A stretch of 64,000 nucleotides of DNA from CALEMW01 sp035447065 (GCA_035447065.1 DAOTGJ010000001.1:153493-217492), one strand, 5' to 3'. Positions 51,681-62,562 are shown, counted from the stretch's first letter. Translations and numbers: made by a program. Notes: generated by a model from the sequence alone, not told the origin.

Positions 51681-53509
51681 CCATCCTCGGCATCTCGGCC
51701 CTCTACCACGACGCCGCCGCCTGCCTGGTGCAGGACGGCCGCATCGTGGCCGCCGCCCAGGAGGAGCGCTTCACGCGCCGGAAGCACGACGCCGGCTTCC
51801 CCCTGAACGCCGTGGCCTACTGCCTGGCCGAGGCCGGCGTGCCCCGCGGCGGCGTGGACGCGGTGGTCTTCTACGACAAGCCCCTGACCAAGTTCGGACG
51901 CATCCTCAAGACCTCTTTCGCCGTGGCGCCGGCGGGGCTGCAGCCCTTCCTCATGGCCCTGCCCCAGTGGCTGCGCGGCAAGCTGTGGACCCCTGGCCAG
52001 ATCGAGCGGGCCCTGGAGCAGGCCGGCGGCGGCCGGCCCGGCCGCATCCTCTTCACCGAGCACCACGAGGCCCACGCCGCCAGCGCCTTCTTCCCCAGCC
52101 CCTTCGCGTCGGCCGCGGTGCTGACCATGGACGGCGTGGGGGAGTGGACCACCACCAGCATCGGCCGCGGCCGCGGCAACGACCTGGAGCTCCTGGAGGA
52201 GATCCACTTCCCGCACAGCCTGGGCCTGCTCTATTCGGCCGTGACCTACTTCACCGGCTTCCGCGTGAATTCCGGGGAGTACAAGGTCATGGGCCTGGCG
52301 CCCTACGGGGAGCCGGTCTACGCGGACCTCATGCGCGAGCACCTGATCGACATCCGCGACGACGGCAGCTTCCGCCTCAACATGGACTACTTCGGCTACG
52401 CCGACGGCCTGACCATGACCAACGAGCGCTTCGCGACCCTCTTCGGCGGCCCGGCGCGCGCGCCGGAATCGGCGCTGACCAGGCGCGAGATGGACCTGGC
52501 CCGCTCCGTGCAGGACATCACCGAGGAGATCGTGCTGAAGATGGGCGCCCACGCCCGCAGGGCGACCGGCGAGCGCCATCTCTGCCTGGCCGGCGGCGTG
52601 GCGCTGAACTGCGTGGCCAACGGGAAGCTGCTGCGCGAGGGGATCTTCGACGACATCTGGATCCAGCCCGCCAGCGGCGACGCCGGCGGCGCCCTGGGCG
52701 CGGCCCTGCACGCCTGGCACGTGCTTGAGGGCGGCGCCCGCACGGTCGACGGCGCCCGCGACGCCATGGCCGGCGCCTACCTGGGCCCCGAGTTCCCCCA
52801 GGACGAGATCAACGCCTGGCTGGACGCCCAGGGCTATCCCTACGAGCTGGCGCCCGCCGCCGACCTGCCGGACCGCGTGGCCGCGTTCATCGAGGACCAG
52901 AAGGTTGTGGGCAACTTCCAGGGCCGGATGGAGTTCGGGCCGCGCGCCCTGGGCAACCGCTCCATCCTGGGCGACGCCCGCTCGCCGGCCATGCAGTCGG
53001 TGCTCAACCTGAAGATCAAGTACCGCGAGAGCTTCCGGCCCTTCGCGCCCAGCTGCCTGGAGGAGCGCATCTCGGACTTCTTCGAGATCGACCGCCCCTC
53101 GCCCTACATGCTGCTGGTGGCCCAGGTGCGCGCGGAGCGCTGCCTGCCCCGTCAGGGCGACGAGGCGGACCTGCCCATCATGCAGTGGGTGAACCGCCCC
53201 CGCAGCGACGTGCCGGCCATCACCCACGTGGACGACTCGGCGCGCATCCAGTCGGTGTCGCGGGAGACCAATCCGCGCTACCATGCGATCATCGAGGCCT
53301 TCGAGCGCCGCACCGGCTACGGCATCGTCATCAACACCAGCTTCAACGTGCGCGGCGAGCCCATCGTCTGCACGCCCGAGGACGCCTACCGCTGCTTCAT
53401 GCGCACGGAGATGGACGTGCTGGTGCTGGGCGACGCGATCCTGCGCAAGGAGGACCAGCCGCCCCTGGACGACGACGGCGACTGGCGCGAGGAATTCCAG
53501 CTGGACTGA
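51677..53509 (+). CDS. NodU/CmcH-family carbamoyltransferase
   Basis: 610 aa. The N-terminal TsaD/Kae1-like domain has GISALYHDAAACLV, EERFTRRKHD and the iron-binding TEHHEAHAASAFF. LAGGVALNCVANGK and the C-terminal Yrdc-like domain follow, with GRMEFGPRALGNRSIL and INTSFNVRGEPIV. It transfers a carbamoyl group from carbamoyl phosphate to a hydroxyl of a sugar or natural product. It sits between SxtJ-like and DUF5989 genes and before an ABC exporter. Confidence 0.95.
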   Translation: MTILGISALYHDAAACLVQDGRIVAAAQEERFTRRKHDAGFPLNAVAYCLAEAGVPRGGVDAVVFYDKPLTKFGRILKTSFAVAPAGLQPFLMALPQWLRGKLWTPGQIERALEQAGGGRPGRILFTEHHEAHAASAFFPSPFASAAVLTMDGVGEWTTTSIGRGRGNDLELLEEIHFPHSLGLLYSAVTYFTGFRVNSGEYKVMGLAPYGEPVYADLMREHLIDIRDDGSFRLNMDYFGYADGLTMTNERFATLFGGPARAPESALTRREMDLARSVQDITEEIVLKMGAHARRATGERHLCLAGGVALNCVANGKLLREGIFDDIWIQPASGDAGGALGAALHAWHVLEGGARTVDGARDAMAGAYLGPEFPQDEINAWLDAQGYPYELAPAADLPDRVAAFIEDQKVVGNFQGRMEFGPRALGNRSILGDARSPAMQSVLNLKIKYRESFRPFAPSCLEERISDFFEIDRPSPYMLLVAQVRAERCLPRQGDEADLPIMQWVNRPRSDVPAITHVDDSARIQSVSRETNPRYHAIIEAFERRTGYGIVINTSFNVRGEPIVCTPEDAYRCFMRTEMDVLVLGDAILRKEDQPPLDDDGDWREEFQLD

Positions 53510-53534
53510 GTCCGGCGAGCCCCCGGGAGGGTCC

Positions 53535-53699
53535 GTGTTCGCACTCCGACAACTGGCGCGTCTGCTGTCCGACGTGTGGTCGTTCGCCTGGCACAACAAG
53601 GCCTGGTGGCTGGTGCCCCTGGTCCTGGTGCTGCTGGTGATCGGCGCGCTGATCGTGAGCGGCCAGGCCGTCGCCCCCTTCATCTACACGCTCTTCTAG
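53535..53699 (+). CDS. DUF5989 small membrane protein
   Basis: 54 aa from a GTG with GGGAGG upstream. One transmembrane helix (WWLVPLVLVLLVIGALIV) and the C-terminal APFIYTLF, the hallmark of this family, which accompanies carbamoyltransferase genes. It may anchor or assist the carbamoyltransferase at the membrane. Confidence 0.88.
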   Translation: MFALRQLARLLSDVWSFAWHNKAWWLVPLVLVLLVIGALIVSGQAVAPFIYTLF

Positions 53700-53732
53700 G
53701 CGGCGGGTCCCCCGGATGCTAGGGTCCGCCCC

Positions 53733-55568
53733 ATGAGCATGTACTGGCGCGTCCTGCGGCTCGTCCGCCCCTACCTGAAGCAGATCCTGCTTTCGATCTT
53801 CTTCATGGTGATCTACTCCGTGCTGAGCGGGGTGGGCTTCCTGATGCTCATCCCGTTCCTGGACGCCCTGTTCAAGGACGCCCCGCCCGACGCCGCCCAG
53901 GCCGCGGCCGCCGCCGCCGAGGGCTTCTCCCTGGAGGCGCTGCGCGACCAGCTGCTGGCCTGGCTGAGCGGGCTGCTCATGCAGGGTACGCGCGAGGAGG
54001 CCCTGCGCCGCATCGTGCTGGTGTTCTTCGGGCTGGTGCTGGTGCGCAACATCGCCGGCTACGTGCAGTTCCTGTTCACGGACTACGTGCAGCTCAGCTT
54101 CATCCGGGACCTGCGCGAGCGTCTCTTCGAGAAGTTCACCGAGCTGCCCCTGAGCTACTACCACCGCCACCGCGCCGGCGAGCTCATGAGCCGCGCCACC
54201 AACGACGTGCTGGTGATGAACCGCTGCGTCAACATGAGCTTCACCAACCTGTCGCGCGACCCGCTGCTGATCGTGATGTACCTGGGCACGGCGCTGCTGA
54301 TGAGCTGGCGCCTCACGCTCATCGCCCTGGTGCTGCTGCCGGTGAGCCTGGGCATCATCCTGGCCCTGGGCCGGCTCCTGCGGCGCTACTCGCGGCGGCA
54401 GCAGGAGGCCATGGCCGTGCTCACGGCCCGGCTGCAGGAGACCATCACCTCCATCCGCGTGATCAAGGCCTTCTCGGGCGAGGCGCGGGAGAACGCGAGC
54501 TTCCGCGTGGAGTCGCGGCGGCTGTGGCGGGCGGTGCTGAAGATGGCGCGCTTCCAGCGCCTCAGCTCGCCGCTGACCGAGCAGCTCTCCATGCTGGTGG
54601 GGCTGTTCATCCTCTGGTACGGCGGGCGGCAGGTGCTGGCGGGGGATTCGCTGCCGCCGTCGGCCTTCATCACCTTTCTCTTCGCGATCTTCTCGCTGGG
54701 CAAGCCCATCAAGGAGCTCAGCCTGATCAACGGCGCGATCCAGGAGGGCATGGCCGCGGCCGAGCGCTTCTTCGAGGTGATCGACCACCCGCTGGAGATC
54801 GAGGAGCGGCCCGGGGCCGAGGCCCTGGTCGACGTGAAGGGGCGCGTGGAGTTCCGCGGCGTGCGCTTCGCCTACGACGAGGCCGACGGGGAGGTGCTGC
54901 GCGGCATCGACCTGACGGCGGAGCCCGGCACCAGCGTGGCCCTGGTGGGACCCAGCGGGGCGGGCAAGTCCACCCTGGTGGACCTGATCCCCCGCTTCTA
55001 CGACCCCGTCGCCGGCGCCGTGCTGCTGGACGGCCGCGACCTGCGCGACCTCACCCTGGCCTCGCTGCGCGCCGCGGTGGGCGTGGTGACCCAGGACGTG
55101 ATCCTGTTCAACGACACCGTGCTCGCGAACATCGCCTACGGCCGGCCCGACGCGCGCCGCGAGGAGATCGAGGCCGCCGCCCGCGCCGCCAACGCCGACG
55201 AGTTCATCCGCCGCCTGCCCCAGGGCTACGACACGGTCATCGGCGACCGCGGCCTCAAGCTGTCCGGCGGGCAGCGCCAGCGCCTGAGCATCGCCCGCGC
55301 CATCCTGAGCAACCCGCCGGTGATGATCCTGGACGAGGCCACCAGCGCCCTGGACACGGAGAGCGAGCAGCTGGTGCAGGAGGCCATCGACCGCCTGATG
55401 AGCGAGCGCACCACCTTCGTCATCGCCCACCGCCTGTCCACCATCCAGAACGTGGACCGCATCTGCGTGCTGGACGAGGGCCGCATCGTCCAGACCGGCA
55501 CCCACGCCGAACTGCTGGCGGCCGGCGGCCTCTACGGACGCCTGCACGAGCTCCAGTTCCGGGGCTGA
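53733..55568 (+). CDS. MsbA-like ABC exporter (fused permease-ATPase)
   Basis: 611 aa. Six transmembrane helices (about residues 15-320, with an Ala-rich insertion near 50-65) are followed by the nucleotide-binding domain with GPSGAGKST, LSGGQRQR, VMILDEATSALD and the H-loop IAHRLST. It resembles lipid A flippase MsbA and lipid-linked product exporters. It may move the carbamoylated product or a lipid; no ribosome-binding site is obvious but the gene is only 33 bp downstream of DUF5989. Confidence 0.93.
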   Translation: MSMYWRVLRLVRPYLKQILLSIFFMVIYSVLSGVGFLMLIPFLDALFKDAPPDAAQAAAAAAEGFSLEALRDQLLAWLSGLLMQGTREEALRRIVLVFFGLVLVRNIAGYVQFLFTDYVQLSFIRDLRERLFEKFTELPLSYYHRHRAGELMSRATNDVLVMNRCVNMSFTNLSRDPLLIVMYLGTALLMSWRLTLIALVLLPVSLGIILALGRLLRRYSRRQQEAMAVLTARLQETITSIRVIKAFSGEARENASFRVESRRLWRAVLKMARFQRLSSPLTEQLSMLVGLFILWYGGRQVLAGDSLPPSAFITFLFAIFSLGKPIKELSLINGAIQEGMAAAERFFEVIDHPLEIEERPGAEALVDVKGRVEFRGVRFAYDEADGEVLRGIDLTAEPGTSVALVGPSGAGKSTLVDLIPRFYDPVAGAVLLDGRDLRDLTLASLRAAVGVVTQDVILFNDTVLANIAYGRPDARREEIEAAARAANADEFIRRLPQGYDTVIGDRGLKLSGGQRQRLSIARAILSNPPVMILDEATSALDTESEQLVQEAIDRLMSERTTFVIAHRLSTIQNVDRICVLDEGRIVQTGTHAELLAAGGLYGRLHELQFRG

Positions 55569-55667
55569 TTTTTTCCTCCGCACCCCGCAACCCGGACCCG
55601 AACCCTCCGTAGAAGCACCCATGCCCGCCCGACGCCCGGGCGCGGAACCCGTCCCCGGAGGAACGCC

Positions 55668-56225
55668 ATGACCATCCGCAAGCGACTCGCCACCCTGCTG
55701 CTGGCCGCCCTGGCCGTGACGGCCCTGGCCCTGCCGGCCGCCGCCAAGGACCGCACCGTGACCATCATCGACGACGACGGCGTGACCTACCGCTGCACCT
55801 ACGTGGACGGCCAGTTCCTGCGCGTGGTCAACCAGGACACGGGCGAGCAGGTCCTGGACTTCGACATGGACGAGGTGGAGGAGGCCGTGGAGGAGGCCAT
55901 GGAGGGCGTCCAGGAGGCTCTGGAAGCGCTGGAGGGCCTGGATTTCGACTTCCGTTTCGGCGATGACAACCACGTCCGCTTCGAGATGGGCGATGAACGC
56001 GTCTTCGTGGATTTCGACGGGATCATGGAATCCGTCATGAGCGTCCTTGAGGATCTGGACGAATCGGAGATCCACGTGAACGACTTCCACTGGGACTCCG
56101 ACCACGACGACCACGACCACGATCACGAGGCCGCCGCGCTCAAGGACGAGCTCCGCGAGCTGCGCGACGAGGTGCGCCGCCTGAAGCGTGAGCTGCGCGA
56201 CTCCGACCGCCGCAGCCGCCACTAG
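55668..56225 (+). CDS. Secreted acidic protein with Asp/His-rich linker and coiled coil
   Basis: 185 aa, not recognised. A signal peptide (ending PAAAK) is followed by a small beta segment (VTIIDDDGVTYRCTYVDG), acidic helices (DEVEEAVEEAMEGVQEALEAL), a DHDDHDHDHE metal-binding-like stretch and a C-terminal coiled coil (LKDELRELRDEVRRLKREL). GGAGGAACG precedes the ATG. A UUCG-capped terminator follows. Confidence 0.75.
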   Translation: MTIRKRLATLLLAALAVTALALPAAAKDRTVTIIDDDGVTYRCTYVDGQFLRVVNQDTGEQVLDFDMDEVEEAVEEAMEGVQEALEALEGLDFDFRFGDDNHVRFEMGDERVFVDFDGIMESVMSVLEDLDESEIHVNDFHWDSDHDDHDHDHEAAALKDELRELRDEVRRLKRELRDSDRRSRH

Positions 56226-56253
56226 AATTCCGCAGACGCCGCCGGTTGGCGAG

Positions 56254-56292
56254 GCCGCCGTCTTCCCTTCGGGGGAGGCGGCGGCTATTTTG
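56254..56292 (+). terminator. Rho-independent terminator with UUCG tetraloop
   Basis: A 14-bp stem (three G-U pairs) of 56254-56267 with 56272-56285, loop TTCG, then TATTTTG. It ends the acidic-protein transcript. Confidence 0.85.
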
Positions 56293-56347
56293 ATGCGCTG
56301 TATTCAGCTATGATGAAGATGCGATATCGAAATGTCGTAGCTTTAAT

Positions 56348-56368
56348 AATACCAACCAAGTTGGTATT
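56348..56368. promoter_or_regulatory. 9-bp inverted repeat operator upstream of the ferredoxin/NrfD operon
   Basis: AATACCAAC and GTTGGTATT surround CAA in an AT-rich stretch 92 bp before the ATG. TTGGTA inside it could be a -35 with TAAACT about 16 nt downstream, so a bound protein would block transcription. The regulator is unknown. Confidence 0.55.
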
Positions 56369-56459
56369 GTACGTTAAAAATTAAACTGGATGTTGCGGTC
56401 TTCAACGTCTATGATTTCCACAGTTGTCGAACCCGCTCCCTGCCAAGGAGGAGGACCCG

Positions 56460-57212
56460 ATGTCCACCAACGCGATCTTGTTCGACCAGACCCTCTGCAT
56501 CGGATGCAAGGCCTGCGAACAGGCATGCCAGGCCGAGCACGATCAGCCGGCGCACACGGCGACGCAGCTCGATCAGGATTCCTACACCTGGGTCGAGGAC
56601 CTGGGTGACGACCGCTACACCCGACACCTCTGCATGAGCTGCAAGCACCCCACCTGCGTGTCGGTGTGCCCGGTGGCCGCGCTGGTGAAGCACGAGGAGG
56701 GTCCCGTCACCTGGGATGCGGCGCGGTGCATCGGCTGCCGCTACTGCATGATGGCCTGCCCGTTCACCATCCCCACCTACGAGTGGCATTCGGTCAACCC
56801 GCGCATCCGCAAGTGCGACATGTGCGTGCACCGCGTGACGAAGGGGCTGCCCACGGCCTGCGCCAGCATCTGCCCCACGGGCGCCACCAACTTCGGCGAC
56901 CGCGACGCCATGCTGGCGGAGGCGCACCGGCGCCTGGAGGCGGATCCGGACAAGTACGCGGGTTCCGTCTACGGCGAGATCGAGGCCGGCGGCACGTGTG
57001 TGCTCATGCTCCTGTCCTCGGATCCCGCGGCGGCCAACCTGCCGGCCACGGTTCCGCACGAGGAGCTGCCGGAGCTCACCTGGAACGTGCTGGAGAAGCT
57101 GCCCCAGATCATCCCGGTGTGGGGCGTCTTCCTGGGCGGCATGTCCTGGCTGACCAGCCGCAAGAACGAGATCGCGCACAAGGAGAACGACAGGGGGAAC
57201 GGACATGAGTGA
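56460..57212 (+). CDS. Four-cluster ferredoxin subunit (HybA/NrfC/DmsB-like)
   Basis: 250 aa. Four cysteine groups for [4Fe-4S] clusters are CIGCKACEQAC, CMSCKHPTCVSVC, CIGCRYCMMAC and CDMC...CASIC. A C-terminal hydrophobic segment (WGVFLGGMSWLTS) suggests a HybA-like anchor. No twin-arginine signal is present, so it may face the cytoplasm or be carried by a partner. AAGGAGGAGG precedes the ATG. It overlaps the next gene by 8 bp. It transfers electrons to or from the quinone pool through the membrane partner. Confidence 0.93.
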   Translation: MSTNAILFDQTLCIGCKACEQACQAEHDQPAHTATQLDQDSYTWVEDLGDDRYTRHLCMSCKHPTCVSVCPVAALVKHEEGPVTWDAARCIGCRYCMMACPFTIPTYEWHSVNPRIRKCDMCVHRVTKGLPTACASICPTGATNFGDRDAMLAEAHRRLEADPDKYAGSVYGEIEAGGTCVLMLLSSDPAAANLPATVPHEELPELTWNVLEKLPQIIPVWGVFLGGMSWLTSRKNEIAHKENDRGNGHE

Positions 57213-58383
57213 ACGTCGTCTGCCCAAGCTCCACTTCTGGTCCACGGTCGCGGGCCTGATCTTCGTGGGCTTCCTGGTGATGCTGTTCCGCCGCTTCACC
57301 ATGGGCCTGGGAGCCATCTCCAACCTGTCCAACGAGATGCCCTGGGGCCTGTGGATCGGGTTCGACCTGCTCTGCGGCGTGGCCCTGGCCGCGGGCGGCT
57401 TCACCGTCACCGCAGTGGTCTACATCTTCCACCTGGAGAACTACAAGCCCATCGTGAGGCCCACGGTGCTCACGGCGTTCCTGGGCTATCTGCTGGTGAT
57501 CTTCGCCCTGCTCATCGATCTGGGCCGGCCCTGGAACATCTGGCACCCCCTGGTCTTCTGGAACCCCCACTCGGTGATGTTCGAGGTGGGCTGGTGCGTG
57601 ATGCTCTACAGCACGGTGCTGTTCCTGGAGTTCCTGCCGCTGGTGCTGGAGCGCCTGGGGTACAACCGGCAGGTGCATTTCATGCACAAGTACCTCACGC
57701 CGGTGCTGGTGATCATGGGCGTGCTGCTCTCCACCATGCACCAGAGCTCCCTGGGCACGCTGTACGTGATCGCACCCAGCAAGCTGCACCCGCTGTGGTA
57801 CTCGCCCATCCTGCCCGTGCACTTCTTCGTGTCGGCCATCGCCCTGGGTCTGGCCATGACCAACGTGGAGTCGTTCCTGTCGCTGCGCGCCTTCGGCAAG
57901 CGGCTGGAGCCGCACCTGTTGCGTGGAATCGGCCGCGCCACGGCGGTGATGCTGCTGCTCACCTTCGTGATCCGGCTCGAGGACCTCATCGTGCACGACA
58001 AGCTGGGCATGGCCTTCGCCTTCGACACGGCGTCGTGGTTCTTCCTGGCGGAGATCGGGCTGGGCGTGCTGCTGCCCATGATCCTGCTCTTCAATCCCCG
58101 GGTCCGGCAGCGGCCCGCGGCGCTGGTGGGCACCCAGTTCCTGGTGGTGCTGGGCTTCATGTTCGGCCGCATGAACGTGGCGGTGACAGCCTTCCAGCTC
58201 GGCACGGGCGTGGAGTACCGCCCCCACTGGATGGAGTTCCTGGTCTCCATCGGTGTGATCGTGCTGGGATTCAAGGCGTTCTCGCTGGCCGTGCGCTACC
58301 TGCCGGTCTTCGAAGAGGGGCCCATGCCCGACGCCAAGCCGGTGGATCCGTTCCTGGACCCCACCTTGCGCGGAAGGGCCTGA
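57205..58383 (+). CDS. HybB/NrfD-family integral membrane quinone-interacting subunit
   Basis: 392 aa with about 9-10 transmembrane helices. NrfD/HybB landmarks are the GLWIGFDLLCGVALAAGGF segment, LIDLGRPWNIWHPL and STMHQSSLGTLYVIAPSKLHPLWYSP, the last typical of HybB. It has no heme and exchanges electrons with menaquinone. It pairs with the preceding ferredoxin. No hydrogenase or molybdopterin catalytic gene lies in the window. Confidence 0.94.
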   Translation: MSERRLPKLHFWSTVAGLIFVGFLVMLFRRFTMGLGAISNLSNEMPWGLWIGFDLLCGVALAAGGFTVTAVVYIFHLENYKPIVRPTVLTAFLGYLLVIFALLIDLGRPWNIWHPLVFWNPHSVMFEVGWCVMLYSTVLFLEFLPLVLERLGYNRQVHFMHKYLTPVLVIMGVLLSTMHQSSLGTLYVIAPSKLHPLWYSPILPVHFFVSAIALGLAMTNVESFLSLRAFGKRLEPHLLRGIGRATAVMLLLTFVIRLEDLIVHDKLGMAFAFDTASWFFLAEIGLGVLLPMILLFNPRVRQRPAALVGTQFLVVLGFMFGRMNVAVTAFQLGTGVEYRPHWMEFLVSIGVIVLGFKAFSLAVRYLPVFEEGPMPDAKPVDPFLDPTLRGRA

Positions 58384-58402
58384 CAGCGGAGGGAGGCGCG
58401 CC

Positions 58403-60146
58403 GTGAGGATGTCCGTCGCCGGTAAGATGACCCTCGTGACCGGACTGCTGCTGACCGTGGTGTTCCTGGCCACGGGCCTGGTCAACGTGGCCCTGCAGCG
58501 GCGCGCCACCACCGCCATCCTGCACCAGAACGCCGTGCGTCTGACCGAGACCACGCTCGGCGCCCTGCGGGACGGGATGCTGGCCAACGACACCGACCGC
58601 ATCCGTGGCACCATCGCCACCCTGAGCCTGGAGCGGGAGATCCAGCGCATCCGCATCATCGATCCCGAAGGCGACGTGGCCTACTCCACCTTCGCCCACG
58701 AGGTGGGGCAGGGCTGCGGCACCGAGCGCACCGTGTGCGCGAGCTGCCACGACGACGTGTCCGAGCTCACGCCCATCCCGACGCACGAGATGGTGCGGGA
58801 GCATGCGCTGGACGGGCTGCCGGTGCTGAGCCTGTCCGTGCCCATCGTGAACGACCCGAGCTGCTTCACGGCGGCGTGCCACGTGCATCCCGCCGAGGAG
58901 TCGGTGCTGGGCGTCATGAGCGTGGACCTGTCCCTGGCGTCGTACCGGACCATGATCCGCGGCAGCGCCAGGGAGCTGCTCCTGTCCAGCCTGGTGGGCA
59001 TGCTCCTGGCGTTGGTGGTCACGGCCATGGCGGCGCGGCGCATCGTCTCCCGGCCCATCAACGAGCTCATCGAGGGGACGCGGCAGCTCGCCCGCGGCGA
59101 TCTCTCCGTGCGCGTGCACGCCAACGGCAACGACGAGGTGGGCCTGCTGGGGAGCACCTTCAACCAGCTCGCCATGGAGCTGCAGCAGGCCCGTCATGAG
59201 CTGCTGGAGTGGGGGCGCACGCTGGAGACGCGGGTGGAGCGCAAGACCCAGGAGCTCAGCCAGGCCCGCGACCAGATGATGCAGGTGGACAAGATGGCNN
59301 NNNNNNNNNNNNNNNNNNNNNNNNNNNNNNNNNNNNNNNNNNNNNNNNNNNNNNNNNNNNNNNNNNNNNNNNNNNNNNNNNNNNNNNNNNNNNNNNNNAG
59401 ACCCAGGAGCTCAGCCAGGCCCGCGACCAGATGATGCAGGTGGACAAGATGGCCTCGCTGGGCAAGCTGGCCGCCGTGGTGGCCCACGAGATCAACAACC
59501 CGCTGGCCAGCGTGGTGACGTACGCCAAGCTCATCGCCCGCCGCATCCGCACCCGCGACCTGACGGACGAGTGCAAGGAGAACCTGACCTACCTGGACAG
59601 CATCGCCAGCGAGGCCGGACGCTGCGGCGAGATCGTGTCGCGGCTGCTGGCGTTCTCGCGGCGGGATTCCGGCGAGTACGGCCCCACGGACCTGAACAAG
59701 GTGGTGGAGCAGTCGCTCTTCCTGGTCAAGCACCAGCTGGAGATCAGCGCGGTGGAGGCCCACGTGGACGTGGACGCCGCGCTGCCGGAGGTCGAGGCCG
59801 ACGCCAACCAGATCCAGCAGGCCCTGCTGGCCCTGCTGATCAACGCCACGCAGGCCATCGAGTCGGGCGGCAACGTCCACCTCGCCACGCGCCGCGTGGA
59901 CGGGGGCGTGCAGATCGAGGTGCGCGACGACGGACCGGGCATGCCGCCCGAGGTGGCGGGCCACGCCTTCGAACCGTTCTACACCACCAAGGAGGAGGGC
60001 CAGGGCGTTGGGCTGGGCCTCTCCGTGGTCTACGGCATCGTGGAGCGGCATCACGGACGCATCGAACTGGAGACGGCCCCGGGCAAGGGCTGCCGTTTCC
60101 TCATCACGCTGCCGGTGAGGCGGCCGGCGGAGCGGGAGGCGGGATC

Positions 60147-60150
<4 letters not shown>
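58403..60150 (+). CDS. Sensor histidine kinase with c-type heme motifs in the periplasmic domain (false gap inside)
   Basis: After removing a duplicated 55-mer and 100 N the reading frame is continuous and encodes 530 aa. TM1 is about 9-31; the periplasmic sensor contains CASCH (112-116), an atypical C154-x4-C159-H160 with H162, and C105, consistent with covalent heme. TM2 is about 192-212, then HAMP, coiled coil, HisKA (VVAHEINNPLAS) and HATPase (DDGPGMP, GVGLGLSVV). GTG follows GGAGGGAGG. It lies 19 bp after the HybB-like gene and overlaps the regulator by 4 bp. It likely senses redox state. Confidence 0.87.
59244..59453. other. Spurious scaffold gap: identical 55-bp ends around 100 N
   Basis: 59244-59298 equals 59399-59453; Ns are at 59299-59398. 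Collapsing 155 bp restores the kinase frame. Confidence 0.93.
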
Positions 60151-61499
<1,349 letters not shown>

Positions 61500-61516
61500 G
61501 CTTGGCGGAGTGGAGC

Positions 61517-62062
61517 GTGGAGCTGGTTCCGGGCGGCGCGGTGCCGCCGGCGGTGGTCCGCGAGCTGCGGCGGGATCTGGCCCTGTGCCTGGACCGCCGC
61601 GTGGCGATCGCGGACGAGGTCCTCGCTCTGGACGACGCCTTCTCGCCGGAGCGCCAGCAGTACCGCGCCGACATGATCCTGGCGGCGCTGCTGGAGGGCC
61701 TGGACGGCGGGGACGAACGCCGCCGCATGGCCGTGGTGGCCGAGGACCTGTTCCTGCCCGTCTTCACGCACATCTTCGGCAGCGCCCAGTTCCGCGGGCT
61801 GGCCGCGGTGGTGAGCACGTTCCGTCTCACGCCCACGTGGTCGGATCAGCCCGCCGATCCCAAGGTCCTTCGCCTGCGCCTGCTCAAGGAGGCCCTGCAT
61901 GAACTCGGACACACCCTGGGGCTGGTGCACTGCAAGGTGCCCTGGTGCGTCATGAGCCCTTCCCTGGATCCCGACCACGTGGACCTGAAGGACCCCGCGT
62001 TCTGCGCGCCGTGCGCGGAGGCGGGGGGGATCCCTCGGGACCGCACGTTCCTGTTCCTCTGA
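61517..62062 (+). CDS. amzA: Archaemetzincin-family zinc metalloprotease
   Basis: 181 aa. The zinc site HELGHTLGLVHC is followed by a further zinc site cysteine set (WCVM Met-turn, FCAPC), the defining archaemetzincin pattern HExxHxxGxxHC...CxxC. The GTG at 61517 fits the family N-terminus (ELVPGG) and has GGAG 6 nt upstream; a TTG at 61502 is the alternative. It is a small aminopeptidase-like protease of unclear role, here inside a redox operon. Confidence 0.9.
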   Translation: MELVPGGAVPPAVVRELRRDLALCLDRRVAIADEVLALDDAFSPERQQYRADMILAALLEGLDGGDERRRMAVVAEDLFLPVFTHIFGSAQFRGLAAVVSTFRLTPTWSDQPADPKVLRLRLLKEALHELGHTLGLVHCKVPWCVMSPSLDPDHVDLKDPAFCAPCAEAGGIPRDRTFLFL

Positions 62063-62088
62063 CCGTGACCTTTCGAAAGGAGCCCGAC

Positions 62089-62481
62089 GTGAAGACCGCG
62101 GACATCCGAACCCTGACCTCGGCCCTGGCGCTGGTCCTGGCGCTGCTCGCCGCCGGTGCGGCGGCCGCCGACGACCTGGAACTGGGAAGCATCAGCCACT
62201 GGTTCCAGCCGGCCGTCTTCACCCACGGCGACCACGCGGACATGCTGGACTGCGCGACCTGCCACCACGTGGGCGGCGAGGACGACCCCGGCCTCTGCAG
62301 CGACTGCCACATGGCCGATTACGACCCCGCCGATCCCACCATGCCCACCCTCAACCACGCCTACCACCTCAACTGCGTGGGCTGCCATCAGGAGATGGGG
62401 GCGCCCGTGGCCTGCACCGACTGCCACGAGCGCGGCAAGCTGCCGGCGGGGCCGGAGCTGGGGAGCTTTCCGGTGCGGTAG
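62089..62481 (+). CDS. Periplasmic tetraheme cytochrome c3-like protein
   Basis: 130 aa from a GTG with AAAGGAG upstream. A signal peptide (ending AAA-DDL) is followed by four CxxCH sites at 55-59, 70-74, 96-100 and 109-113. His46, His49, His60, His90 and His93 are candidate distal ligands (FTHGDHA, CHH, NHAYH). The FxHxxH...CxxCHH entry is typical of class III cytochromes. It would exchange electrons with the HybA/HybB-like pair upstream. Confidence 0.93.
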   Translation: MKTADIRTLTSALALVLALLAAGAAAADDLELGSISHWFQPAVFTHGDHADMLDCATCHHVGGEDDPGLCSDCHMADYDPADPTMPTLNHAYHLNCVGCHQEMGAPVACTDCHERGKLPAGPELGSFPVR

Positions 62482-62562
62482 GGGGCGCACCGCGGCGGGA
62501 TGCTGGCCCATGGCCTGCTGTGTCCAAGCGACATCCCCGCCGTTGGATTTGAGGAAAAGTCA

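Noticed and set aside
56460..58383. Hydrogenase or molybdoenzyme operon
   Set aside because: No catalytic subunit motif (such as RxCGxC or molybdopterin signatures) occurs in any neighbouring frame.
59299..59398. Kinase split into two genes
   Set aside because: Same 55-mer artefact; the joined protein is a normal sensor kinase.
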